Notes under the pieces: generated by a model | The model's database searches: none | Told to the model about the DNA's origin: nothing | What the model saw: the letters and a program-made list of their open reading frames with translations, nothing else | Source: Heterocephalus glaber | Taxonomy: Eukaryota; Chordata; Mammalia; Rodentia; Bathyergidae | Reading direction: 5' to 3' | Assembly (NCBI RefSeq): GCF_000247695.1 | Contig: NW_004624730.1 | Coordinates: 27,813,978-27,877,977, forward strand | Length of the DNA: 64,000 nucleotides | Part shown: positions 1 through 9,863 of the stretch, one piece after another | How the letters are laid out: every line of letters begins with the position of its first letter | Numbering within the stretch: the first letter of the stretch is position 1 | Made by a program: the position numbers and the translations under genes

Positions 1-2074
1 TTGCCCATCTCTCTATCTAAAATGCTCCTCCTTCACAATTGACAAGCCTGTCCTTGGTTCAAAGAGCCCTTCCTCATGTCACCTGCAGGGCATCCACCTA
101 AAAGGCACAGCCCTCTCCCCTGCATTTTTTTTCTTAATACTTATAAATACTTGAAATTACTACATTTCTCTGTCTTTGGTGTCTGTTTCCCCTGTTAAAA
201 TATAAGACCTATTAGAACAAGGACTTTCCTTTTGTTGAGTAGTTCACAACTAGTTCACAATTAGTCAAGAGCCCAACAAAGAGCCCAGCAGGTATGAGGC
301 CTCTAATATGCATTGAATGAATAAACAAGCAGAGTTGATATTTTCTATTATATTTGCAGCTGGGTGTTCAAGACATAAGTATGATGCTATTTGGGAATTT
401 TAACAGCAAAATAACACATTTCTAATGAAATAATAAGTAAGTTATTTTGAACTCAGTAGTGAAGCTTAGAAAATTCAGTGGTAAATATTTGAATAATATG
501 AATGAATTATACCCACATAATTTATCTTTCTTTAAAACATGCATTTTAGGGGGAGGATTTTTTTCCCCTTAGAATGTAGAACCATTGAATTGATGGAGTA
601 CTCATAAAACAAACAAAAAGAAATGTGTAAAAGTTAAAAATCTAGAATTACATCAGTTGTCAAGTAAACATGCAATATGCATAGAAGAAAAATTATTATC
701 AAAATCCAGAAAAAAATAAGTAGATTAAAATTCTAAACATCTGAAAATGGAAATATATTTATAGCTAATCAATTTTTCTTAAAAATAGGTAAATGTCACA
801 AAATGCATGTCAAAATAATACTGTCACTATTACTTAGTAGGGATTTGATAGTCAAAAGTGAAAAGCCACTAAGGTTATTTTTTCATCTATGTCTTCAGCT
901 TAGTGGCTTCGTTCTCTTCTAAAGATCCCAGGTTAAGGATGGGGGAGGGGATTATTAATTTGCCAAGATGTAGCTCATTATATGGCCATTTTAAGTAATA
1001 TTAAAATCCTTCTGCAAATATGGACTATGGGTTGAGTTTTTAATGAGCATGAATGTTTTCAAATTAGAATTTCAAGTATTTTAAAGTTCAATGGTTAAAT
1101 GGTTTTATTTCTATGGACTAAAGACTAATTATTTTGGAATTAAGATATAATTTCTATCTGTGCCTTTCAACCCTTGGCTCCTACCAGGTTAAAGTAGTCC
1201 AATCAGCTGATTAGAATGATCTTCAGATTATCAGTCAATGTTTAGATGATCCCTCATGTCTACATCCAACTTATGCAAGCTTCTGCACTCACATTTTTTT
1301 TTAAAAAACTCTGTGCACTAGTAATGTTTACAGAAGGAACTATAACCCAGGAGTCTAGAAATTAGAAATATTTTTCAATGTTCTTTTGTAAGAAAGTTAC
1401 AAATTAAAATTAGAGGTATATTATCACTTGAAGCAATATACAACCACACCTATTTATATACCAAATCATATGGACACATCGGAACAGGTGGTGATGCTTC
1501 ACTTTATCAAAGGCTATGACATTGAATGTAAATCACTAGCTTATCCATGACAGAATATGACTTCATAAAGTCATGTATGTCTATTTACTATTTTTTTAAG
1601 TTAACAAATTGTATTGAAATGGTATTGTCAACAGTTTCATACTGAGTTGCTATCTTGTCTTCTCAAAATGTCAAAGCAATGCCACATCTGTTATCTTTTT
1701 CTATACACACTCAGTGGTTTAGGTAGTATAACAGCTCTACACTACAATGCTATTTCTTTTCTTTCTTTTTTTTATAGTTTGCAGGTAATATATTATCTTT
1801 TCCTTTTTCTTTTTAAAATTTTTATTTTATCAAAAAGTAAAACAAATTTTTATAATTAAATAAGAAAATGATAGTAATTACACTGTGTATCACTATCTTC
1901 AAAGTACTCAGAATACAAAAAAATTCTTACAAAAAAAGGAACAGATAATAACATAAATCTTTCTTTTCAATGAACTAAGATGAACTAGTAGTATAAGTGT
2001 AACCAATTACCATACATATTGAAATATTTTTAAAGCCATGGAATTTGTAGTATGGGGAAGTATTTGAACTTCTC

Positions 2075-2515
2075 CCTATTTCCTATTTATCTCTTTTCTA
2101 TTTTATTTATTTGTGTTTCTCAAATAAGAAAAACCATGCAATATTTGAGCTTGTGTGTCTGACTTATTTCACTTAACATTACGTTCTCAAGTTGCATCCA
2201 TTTTTCCTACAAATGCCTCAAATTTATCTCTTTGTGGCAACATAGATTTCCGTTGTGCACAAATACCACATTTTCCTTATCCATTGATCTGTTGATGGTC
2301 ATATCTGCTGTTTCCAAGATCTAGCTATTATAAATTGTGCTGCTATAAACATGGGTATGCATATGTCCCTGCAATATGAAGATTTTAACTCTTCTGAAGG
2401 TACCTAGAAAGGGAATACCTGGGTCAAGTGGAATTTCTATTTTTAGTTTTTTGAGGAATCTCCACATTGATTTCCATAGTGGTTATACTAGTTTACATTC
2501 CTACCATGTTTCTTT
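2075..2515 (-). mobile_element. L1 LINE 3' fragment, antisense
   Basis: The + strand reads like the reverse complement of the end of a mammalian L1. It has the familiar run of motifs: a transit from 'CATCCAT', through 'ATCCATTGATCTGTTGATGG', to a 'TTTTTAGTTTTTTGAGGAA' and 'TTTCCATAGTGG' block. It is degenerate, with no open frame, and is assigned from memory of L1 3' sequences. Confidence 0.65.
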
Positions 2516-2893
2516 AGGAATAGGGAAACTGAAGAATTAGTAGATTTGCTTTTCAATCACAAAACAGGCTTATAGCAAAATGAATGCTTACTCCTGATCC
2601 CTCCAATTTCTTTGTTACCAGTGGCCACATATAACATTAAAAAAAATGAGAAGGCATATAATCATAAATAGATTTTCAACTCATGTTATCCAACATCAAG
2701 TGAAGCATTAAAGCTAGATGGTAAAGCCACAGAACTAGTATTTTAGTTTCCTAAGATTGTAAATTAAATTTCATAATGAAATAACAGGCTAAAATAGGAT
2801 ATTTTATTTATTATTATTTCAAAATATACCTTTTTGTTCACCAAAGTGCCTGTGCTTCAAATGTTTTAGGGAATGAAGGAAATTGTCATTCTT

Positions 2894-2968
2894 GCGGTAC
2901 CAGGGATTGAACTCAGGACCTTGCGCTTTTGAGGCAGGTGGTGGAACCACTGAGCTAAATCCTTGGCC
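2894..2968 (-). mobile_element. ID-like tRNA-derived SINE without A-tail, 18-bp perfect TSD
   Basis: The minus strand carries the A-box-like GATTTAGCTCAGTGG and B-box GTTCAATCCC typical of this tRNA-derived family. Exact 18-bp direct repeats flank it at 2876-2893 and 2969-2986. Unlike other copies, it has no poly(A) (poly(T) on +) at its 3' end. Confidence 0.85.
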
Positions 2969-3069
2969 AAGGAAATTGTCATTCTTTAAAAAAAAAAAAA
3001 AAAAGACATCATTATTTCAGAGAATGTCAAATCCTAAGTGTGTCTAGTAGAAGTTTAATTAGTGGAATC

Positions 3070-3157
3070 TTTTTTTTTTTTTTGATACCAGGGATCGAAC
3101 TTGAGACTTTGTGCTTGCAAGGTAGGCGGTAGCACCACTGAGCTAAATCCCCAGTCC
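3070..3157 (-). mobile_element. ID-like SINE
   Basis: Minus-strand copy with a 13-base T run at its left end (its A-tail) and the B-box region GATCGAAC. It is flanked by near-identical GTAGAAGTTTAATTA and GTACAAGTTTAATTA target duplications. Confidence 0.85.
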
Positions 3158-3544
3158 TTAGTACAAGTTTAATTAAATGTGAAAATCTTAGATAACTCAT
3201 TCTCAAGTAAGAATTTGTATATCTCAATCAGATTATGTTTTCCTTTATAAAAATATTTATGGAATTTCATTAGCCTTAGTCCTTTTTCATCGGATTATTT
3301 TCCCTTTTGGAATAATATCATACAATGATCTCGCTTCAAGGGTTTATTAATATGATATTGGTCCAGAAATGGAACACTAGAAAAATCATAGTAAGAAATC
3401 AGACTATTTGTTTAGACAACTGATATTTATTTCTAACAAATGTGTTTCAGAAACTGAAAACAACTCCATTTGGCATTTTTCTAACAATTTAGTGATGAAA
3501 ACATAGAAATAAAAAATAAGCTCTCTTGAAGGGGTAAAAGTAAT

Positions 3545-3722
3545 GGGTTTAGCCTAGGGCCTTCGCACTGAATAACATCCCCAGCCCTTTTTAAATTTTA
3601 TTTGACATAGGGTCTGGCTAAGTCACAAAACTGCCCAGGCTGAGATTAAACTTGAACCCCCACACACACCCTAGACTCTCAGAAAACTGGGATTGCAGGC
3701 CTATATCACCATGCCTGGCTAA
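3545..3722 (-). mobile_element. Antisense B1/ID dimer remnant
   Basis: The + strand contains an ID-like 3' remnant followed by B1/Alu-like antisense sequence (GGGTCTGGCTAAGTC..., CTGGGATTGCAGGC..., CCATGCCTGGCT). It is diverged. Confidence 0.6.
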
Positions 3723-4814
3723 AAAATAAACTATTTCCAAATGCTAGGAAACCCTAATAACTGAGATACAGGCTGTCCAACTGCTAATATACCCAAACAA
3801 TGTACAACAGATGTCAGCGTTTGATAGCAAAGGCTAAAGGGTTACTTCTCTCAACCTAGTAGTTAATTTCTACTGCAATTATCTTTTTCTTTTCTCTAAC
3901 TCAAGGTGTTTAGATTAATGTATCATTGTTATTTTAAATATAATATAAATCATGGGAGTGGGGGGTCAGGTCTTCTTTCTTATCTGCAGCTCACATTTCA
4001 GGATCTGGTGACTATGAAATAATTCACTGATACTGATATGGTTAGATAATAACCTAGTAGAATTTAGGGGCATGATGTTTACAAATGGTCAAAAGATTTT
4101 TCTACAGCAGTGTTTTCTCTTCAGTGAAAAACAGTCCTTAGTTTTTAAGTGTCTTCCCTCCCTACGCTGTTCTTTCTAAATGTACACTCCATACACTGCT
4201 GCAATTTGATGTCTCTGAGGGAAGTACCAGATGTAGGAGAAATGGTCAATTTGGGGGCTCTGGGAATAGTAATCAACGATTCCCATACCCTCCATGTAAG
4301 GTTTGTGGGTCCATGCATGAAGCCAGGATAACTGCATGAAGGGCCTTAGCCCTAAGGTTTGGGTCTCCAGGGACCTTTCCAGTTCCAAAGAGTTAGGTTA
4401 CCATGTTACTTATTAACAAGCTTACCCATACCCAGTAAAGGTACTTACATGTAAGAGTTAAATAAACTCTTCTCCTGGAATCACAGCAAATTCAAAATTG
4501 GGAATATGTTAGTAACTCTGAATCTTTTTTTAAACAGACTTCATTTAAGCAAGTAAGCATCCCAATACGTTACCAGAGACACAATTTCTAGCTCAAAGAA
4601 AGGTATTATCATTTTGATTAGTTACTTAAAGATTTTTAATTCTTTATGGGTCCACTATGAATTATATATCTTTTTTTGTTGATTAGAGACAGTTATATAA
4701 TTTATTTTTTTGACCTCTGTGCAATGACTTCATTCATGACAATAACCAGAATTCTTATCATTTCTTTGTAACAGTTTATAAAGTTTATAAAATTCTTTAC
4801 TTTTTTTTTTTTTT

Positions 4815-4925
4815 AACATAGGGTGTTTTGTTTGTTTGTTAAGACACAGGGTCTCACTATATTGCCCAGACTGGCCAGAGCTCCTGGTCTCAAATGATCT
4901 CTCTGTCTCAGTCCTTCTGAGTTCT
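4815..4925 (-). mobile_element. Antisense B1-like SINE fragment
   Basis: The block GACACAGGGTCTCACTATAT, then TGCCCAGACTGG and a CTCAGTCCTTCTGAG-type segment, is the reverse of a 7SL-derived SINE. It is diverged and partial. Confidence 0.6.
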
Positions 4926-6539
4926 ACATTTTTGAAGGGCAAATGTACAAAAGAAGCTAAGGTCCTTAACTTTGCAAAACATTATTTTTAAGAGGACTAT
5001 TTTATCAGTTGAAACACAGAAATCTTGAAACATCTTAATGAAACATTTTAATTTTATAATCCTAAACTGTTTTTTAAGTATCTTTCATTCCCTCTGTACC
5101 AGAAAGTTAGCTCATTTCCTGATCTCTTTTAAAGTAGTTTTATTTTTATTTTCATTTCATAATAAATCCTTTACAAATTCTTTAAGGAGAAATGGCCTTA
5201 CAGATTACTTCTTTTCCCCACTGAATAGGTGGTTTAAGAGTTTCATGACAAGTAATCAAGAAGTCTATATAATAAGGTAATATAATGAGACAACAAGCAA
5301 TAGGATACTTATTTTTCCAAAAGGCTCATGGTCAACATGGATAATCACTTTTAGTAATCTGGTAAATCAACTCAAAATTAAATCAAACTTTCTAAGTTCA
5401 TATTGGATTTAACCAGTTGATTTAACTTATTGATGGAAAACTTTCTCTAACAATTACTGAAATTACAGATTTAGAAATGAAACATTCCATCAGCCAGCAA
5501 TCTCTGCCACTATAGCAGCATAATGTTACACTTTGTTTCTTTTCTCTTTCACCTCCTTAAGAAACAGGGATGTTACGTGGTCTTATTTCACATCCTGACC
5601 TCTGTTACTTGGGTTTAAAAAGGACATGGTTTCTACTGAGTTTAAAATATCCACCTATATAAAATACAACTAAGGACCTAAAATTCCGGTGCAAAATCTC
5701 AAAACGTCTTTTAGGATAAAATTTTTTTTTCTATTGCTCAAAGATCAGAGACCTGAGAACAATTTATATGCTATGTAAGTTTTGATGCGACTTCTAAAGC
5801 TGCAATAGATACGAAATTTATTTCCATCAAGACTTAGATTTTACCTAAATGAAGACTAGTATGTCTAGCCTCCACTGTTTAGAAGAATGGCTTTAGCGTT
5901 TTCTTTTGCTGGAAAGTAGCTACCTGATGATAAATTCACCAGTACTTTCATAGCTGCTCTCGGAAGTAGGACAGGAAAGGGTGATTTCTGACTCTTACTG
6001 TTGTTCATGGCCCAATCCAAGCCATGTAACACCCTGGCTCCTACAAAAAGTTTTAGAATAAACAAAAGGAAGAACTATAACTATTTAGCACAGTGGGGTC
6101 TACATTTACGGAGCCTATAAACTGATTTTGTGTTGAAAGTAAAAACAGTCCCACGAGTTTAAATGAACTCTTTCATCCTAGAATCACAGCAAATTCAGAA
6201 CTGGGAATATGTTAGTAATTCCGATCTTTTTATAAACTGACTTCACCCTGGGCAAGTAACCATCCCCTGATGCCTTTGTTGGAGACAGAATTTCTGGCTG
6301 AAAGATCATTTTTATGATTCAATCTGGCTGGCTGTTCTTGGTTAATCATCCTGTTTCTCGCAACATTTCACTTCCCTAATAACTATGGTGGTCACCGTTT
6401 ATTTTCAAGAGTTCTTAAGTGATTCTATTTCCCCAACCGTACCTCTCCTCATCCCATTTAAGATCCCCCCATCTCCTTTCCTATCGCCTTTCTTTCACTA
6501 AGATCTTGCTAAACATTAGTCACAGCACATGACCTCCAG

Positions 6540-6910
6540 TCTTCCAGTTTCTCGAACCAATATAAAAACAGTTGATTGGCGCGGTTGTAAGCTTCCTTAG
6601 TTTGGAATTTAAACTTGCTTTCAGTTTTTCAAATCTTAGTGAACTTTCACCACAAAACTTAAATTTAAAAATATTTTAAATAAAGAAACCAACCCCTTTA
6701 ACCTTTAGTCCCGCCCATCACCTCCCCCCAGGCCTCCAGGCGAAACTCCGCAGGAAACCGGAGGGGGCGGAGCACTGACGTCACGACGCCAGTGCGTCAC
6801 CGAACGGCGGCGGCTGCGGCGGCTGCGGCAGCGGCGGCATTTTAGTCAGCAGCGGCGGCGGCGGCAGCGGGCGTGCTGCTGCTCTTCCCAGCATCCCTGG
6901 CGCGGCCATT
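6540..6910 (+). promoter_or_regulatory. TSC22D2: TSC22D2 CpG-island promoter with CRE, GC box and CGG repeats
   Basis: Base composition changes abruptly from AT-rich to CG-rich near 6690. A Sp1-type GC box lies at 6763-6772. A perfect palindromic CRE (TGACGTCA) is at 6776-6783 and a second CRE/ATF-like TGCGTCAC at 6793-6800. CGG/CTG-type repeats follow at 6805-6872. YY1-like CCATTT/CCATCTTGG elements are at 6905-6925. Upstream, a CCAAT overlaps a TATAAAA string at 6557-6567 and an inverted CCAAT (ATTGG) sits at 6575-6579. The TATA-like string lies in AT-rich DNA well outside the island, so I doubt it is the core promoter. Initiation is inferred to be dispersed, around 6800-6900. Confidence 0.75.
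6776..6783. promoter_or_regulatory. Consensus CRE (CREB/ATF site)
   Basis: This is a full 8-bp palindromic TGACGTCA within the CpG island, immediately downstream of a GC box and 10 bp upstream of a second CRE-like site. CREB/ATF binding to this motif within about 200 bp of a start site is well established. Use here is inferred from position only. Confidence 0.75.
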
Positions 6911-7244
6911 TCAGCCCCATCTTGGCCGAGGGGAGGGAGCTGCAGCCACCTCTTCAGCAGTTTGAATTTCAGTTTCTCCAGGGTTTACGGACCAGGCACG
7001 CTGAGGAGGAACTGAAGAAGTCGCCGCCGCTACCTCATACAGCCGGAGCGCCTCGGCTCGCCGGCCAGGCGTCAGGCGTCAGCCGCCGCCGCCGCCGCCC
7101 CTGCCCCTGCCCCTCACTCTCCGCGGAGCCGTGAGGGGAGGCCAAGACTGCAGCCGCCGCCCGCCTGCGGGGGAGGCTCTCTGTGAGGGAGGGCCGGCCG
7201 TCTCTCCCCTCCCCCGGAACGGGCTTCCGCCTCAGACGGTCGGC

Positions 7245-7271
7245 ATGTCCCTGGGGCTGAGCTCTGGCTAG
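7245..7271 (+). promoter_or_regulatory. Upstream ORF 1 in TSC22D2 5' UTR (8 codons)
   Basis: The ATG at 7245, with G at -3, opens an eight-codon frame (MSLGLSSG) ending in TAG at 7269-7271. It is the first of two uATGs in the leader and ends about 610 nt before the main start, far enough to allow reinitiation. The regulatory role is inferred. Confidence 0.5.
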
Positions 7272-7715
7272 AGCCGGGGAGCGAGGGCCGCCCGCTCGCG
7301 CGCAGCCCGCTCGCGGACCTCCAGCCAGCCCGACCCGCGGCTCCAGACCCACCGCGCCTCCCCTCCCTACGCGTCGGAGAGCCGGGCGCCGCTGCCGGCA
7401 CCGGCCTGAGGGGCACGAGCGGGGCAGCGCCGCCCCTCACGCCGCCGCCGCCGCCGCCGCCTCCTCTCCGCCCTCCCACTCCCACCCTAGCCTGGGCCTG
7501 CTGACCGCGCGAGCGCCGAGCCGCACTGACCGCGGCTGCCGGGACGGAGGCGGCGGCCGGCCCCTGGGATCACGGCTCTCCGTCTCTGAGGGGATTGAAT
7601 TGAGGCGCCGCGGCTGCGGGCGGTGAAAAGGAAGGAGGAGCCGCCACGAGAGTGAGACGGGGAGGGAGGGCAGAGCCGAAGAGCCCGACGACGCCCGGAG
7701 GAAACGGCGAGGAGG

Positions 7716-7754
7716 ATGTCTCACCGAGCGGCCGGCGCCCGGATGAGCCCGTAG
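7716..7754 (+). promoter_or_regulatory. Upstream ORF 2 in TSC22D2 5' UTR (12 codons)
   Basis: The ATG at 7716 has A at -3 and encodes [12 protein letters not shown] before TAG at 7752-7754, 130 nt upstream of the main ATG. An in-frame second ATG lies at 7743. The good -3 context and short distance make it the likelier of the two uORFs to limit ribosome access to the main start. This is inferred from sequence only. Confidence 0.5.
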
Positions 7755-7884
7755 CTACCCCAGCGGGCCTCAGACCCCAGCGCCAACTCGGACTTTGTCT
7801 TTAGGGGTCTGGCTCTGCCCCTCCCGATTTCCCCTAGGATCCGGAGGAGCCAACGTGCCTCTCTGCCCTCCAGCCTTCTTCACC

Positions 7885-9863
7885 ATGTCCAAGATGCCGG
7901 CCAAGAAGAAGAGCTGCTTCCAGATCACCAGTGTCACCACTGCCCAGGTAGCCACTAGCATTACCGAGGACACCGAAAGCCTGGACGACCCGGACGAGTC
8001 ACGCACGGAGGACGTCTCCTCTGAGATATTCGACGTATCTCGAGCCACAGACTATGGCCCTGAGGAGGTCTGCGAGCGCAGCTCCTCCGAGGAGACACTC
8101 AACAATGTTGGGGATGCGGAGACTCCCGGGACCGTCTCCCCAAACCTCCTCCTAGATGGGCACCTGGCCATCGCCTCGGCTCCCGCCAACGGAGGAGGAG
8201 CCATTCTGGCTCGGAGCGTGGCTGGGGCGCTCGCCAGTACCGTGGCGGCGGCCGCCACTCCAGCCCCCGCCCCCGGGGCTCCGGGTGGCCCCCCGAGCGC
8301 TGGGTCCTCCGCCGGACCGGGAACTACAGCTCCGTCTCAGCCCCCCACCACTTGCAGTTCCCGTTTCCGCGTGATCAAGCTGGACCACGGGAGCGGGGAG
8401 CCCTATCGACGCGGCCGATGGACGTGTATGGAATACTATGAGCGGGATTCCGACAGCAGCGTCCTGACTAGGTCCGGGGATTGCATTAGACACAGCAATA
8501 CTTTTGACCAGACTGCAGAGCGGGACAGCGGCCTGGGCGCCACCGGAGGGTCTGTAGTGGTAGTGGTGGCCTCCATGCAGGGGGCGCACGGGCCCGACTC
8601 GGGAACTGACAGCTCCTTGACTGCTGTGTCACAGCTACCCCCGTCGGAGAAAATGAGCCAGCCCACTCCGGCCCAGCCGCAGAGTTTTAGCGTTGGGCAG
8701 TCGCAGCCGCCACCGCCGCCCGTAGGTGGGGCTGTGGCTCAAAGCTCGGTTCTGCTGCCGCCGTTTGCGGGAGCAGCTGCCGGGCAGCAGCCAATGATAG
8801 CAGCTGCCGCACAGCCAAGCCAGCTACAGGGAACTGGGCCCGGCGGCTCCCCTCCAGGACCGAGTGGACCAGGTCTGCCGCCTACGAATGTAACCCTGGC
8901 GCAGCCGGCTGCGTCCCTACCTCCGCAGCCGGTCCCAGCAGTCGGCGCTTCAGCGACGCAACATTCCCAGCAGTTCGCCTATCCCCAGCCTCCGATTCAG
9001 CCTGGCCATTTGCTGCCGGGCCAGCCCTCCGGCCAGAGTGAGTACTTGCAGCACCACGTGGCCGGCCTCCAGCCGCCGAGCCCTGCGCAGCCTTCCTCCA
9101 CCAGCGCCGGAGCGACCGCCTCTACTGCGGCTAACTTTCCCATGGGCTCTGGCCAGAATGCCTCTTCGGTAGGCGCGCAGATAAGGGGCACGTCTTCCCA
9201 GCCCAGTGAAGCTGTTACTGCGGGGCCGGGACTAGCACAAGGCGGGCAGGCCGCGCCTTGTCAGCCGGCTGGGGTGTCCCCAGCTGCTGTAGGAGGCATG
9301 GTGCAGCCGGGCAAGGGTCCTACGGGGGTCGGGCAGCCCCAGTCTCTGCCTCCGCAGCAGATCGGTGGCAGTGGTCAGCTGTCAGTCGTGCCTGGTGGCC
9401 CTCACACCGTGGTGCCCGGAGTTCCAAACGTGCCTGCAGCCGTACCCGCTCCAAGCGTGCCTAGTGTGTCTACCACTTCTGTTACTATGCCAAATGTACC
9501 TGCGCCTCTGGCCCAGTCGCAGCCGCTGAGCAGCCATACACCAGTCAGCAGGAGCAGCAGTGTAATCCAGCACGTTGGGCTGCCCTTAGCTCAAGGCACA
9601 CACAGTGCGCCAACGAGTCTACCACAGTCTGACCTAAGTCAATTTCAGACTCAGACCCAGCCTTTAGTCGGGCAAGTTGACGATACTAGAAGAAAATCAG
9701 AACCCCTACCTCAACCACCACTTTCTCTCATTGCTGAAAATAAGCCTGTTGTGAAGCCACCTGTTGCAGATTCTCTAGCAAACCCTCTTCAGCTAACACC
9801 TATGAACAGTCTTGCCACCTCTGTGTTCAGCATAGCTATTCCTGTTGATGGGGATGAAGACAG
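7885..9863 (+). CDS. TSC22D2: TSC22D2 coding exon 1 (residues 1-660, N-terminal low-complexity region)
   Basis: The start ATG at 7885 has A at -3 (CACC before it). It is preferred over the open frame running back to 7795, which has no upstream ATG. Residues 1-90 are acidic and Ser-rich, with a conserved island at 7-22 (around CFQITSV). Residues 160-187 form a second island beginning RFRVI and ending CMEYYE. RFx[V/I] is the known docking consensus for CCT domains of OSR1/SPAK and WNK-type kinases, and TSC22D proteins are known partners of NRBP1/WNK. The rest, to about residue 600, is Pro/Gln/Ser/Gly/Ala-rich and probably disordered. The tail, from about residue 620 to DEDR, is again strongly TSC22D2-like. 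The 5' splice site is at 9864-9865 (CAG then GTATGG) and leaves two bases of the Arg-660 codon. Read into the intron, the frame stops after six more residues at 9885. The exon is very GC-rich compared with the surrounding DNA, as expected for a CpG-island first exon. Confidence 0.96.

Larger units (their letters stand above)
1..6500. other. Upstream intergenic DNA
   Basis: This region is AT-rich, with only short chance open frames and no supported gene. It holds an antisense L1 3' fragment (2075-2515), two minus-strand ID-like SINEs (2894-2968 and 3070-3157), antisense ID/B1-type remnants (3545-3722 and 4815-4925) and two related segments at 4450-4610 and 6155-6305. The remainder shows nothing recognisable. 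Confidence 0.7.
6850..7884 (+). other. TSC22D2: TSC22D2 5' UTR (long, GC-rich, apparently unspliced)
   Basis: About 1 kb of CG-rich sequence lies between the promoter motifs and the start ATG. It holds (CCG)n runs near 7084-7100 and 7440-7463 and only two ATGs, each opening a short uORF. Several long antisense open frames across this region (for example 7035-7352, 7114-7485 and 7437-7724) are composition artefacts of CpG-rich DNA. I see no convincing intron within the UTR, but the transcription start is not defined by the sequence alone. Confidence 0.65.

Noticed and set aside
6561..6567. TATAAAA string as core promoter
   Set aside because: It lies in AT-rich DNA about 250 bp or more upstream of the CpG-island elements, where initiation is more likely. 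Such strings are common in AT-rich sequence.
7035..7724. Three overlapping antisense open frames of 95-123 codons in the CpG island
   Set aside because: They arise because stop codons are rare in CG-rich DNA. Their translations are Arg/Ala/Gly/Pro-rich, match no family I know, and overlap the 5' UTR.
7795..7884. N-terminal extension of the TSC22D2 frame by 30 codons
   Set aside because: The extension has no ATG (the open frame begins at TTG). The ATG at 7885 has good context and matches the human N-terminus.
8152..9573. Antisense and alternate-frame open frames across TSC22D2 exon 1
   Set aside because: They are shadows of the strongly supported 660-codon sense frame.
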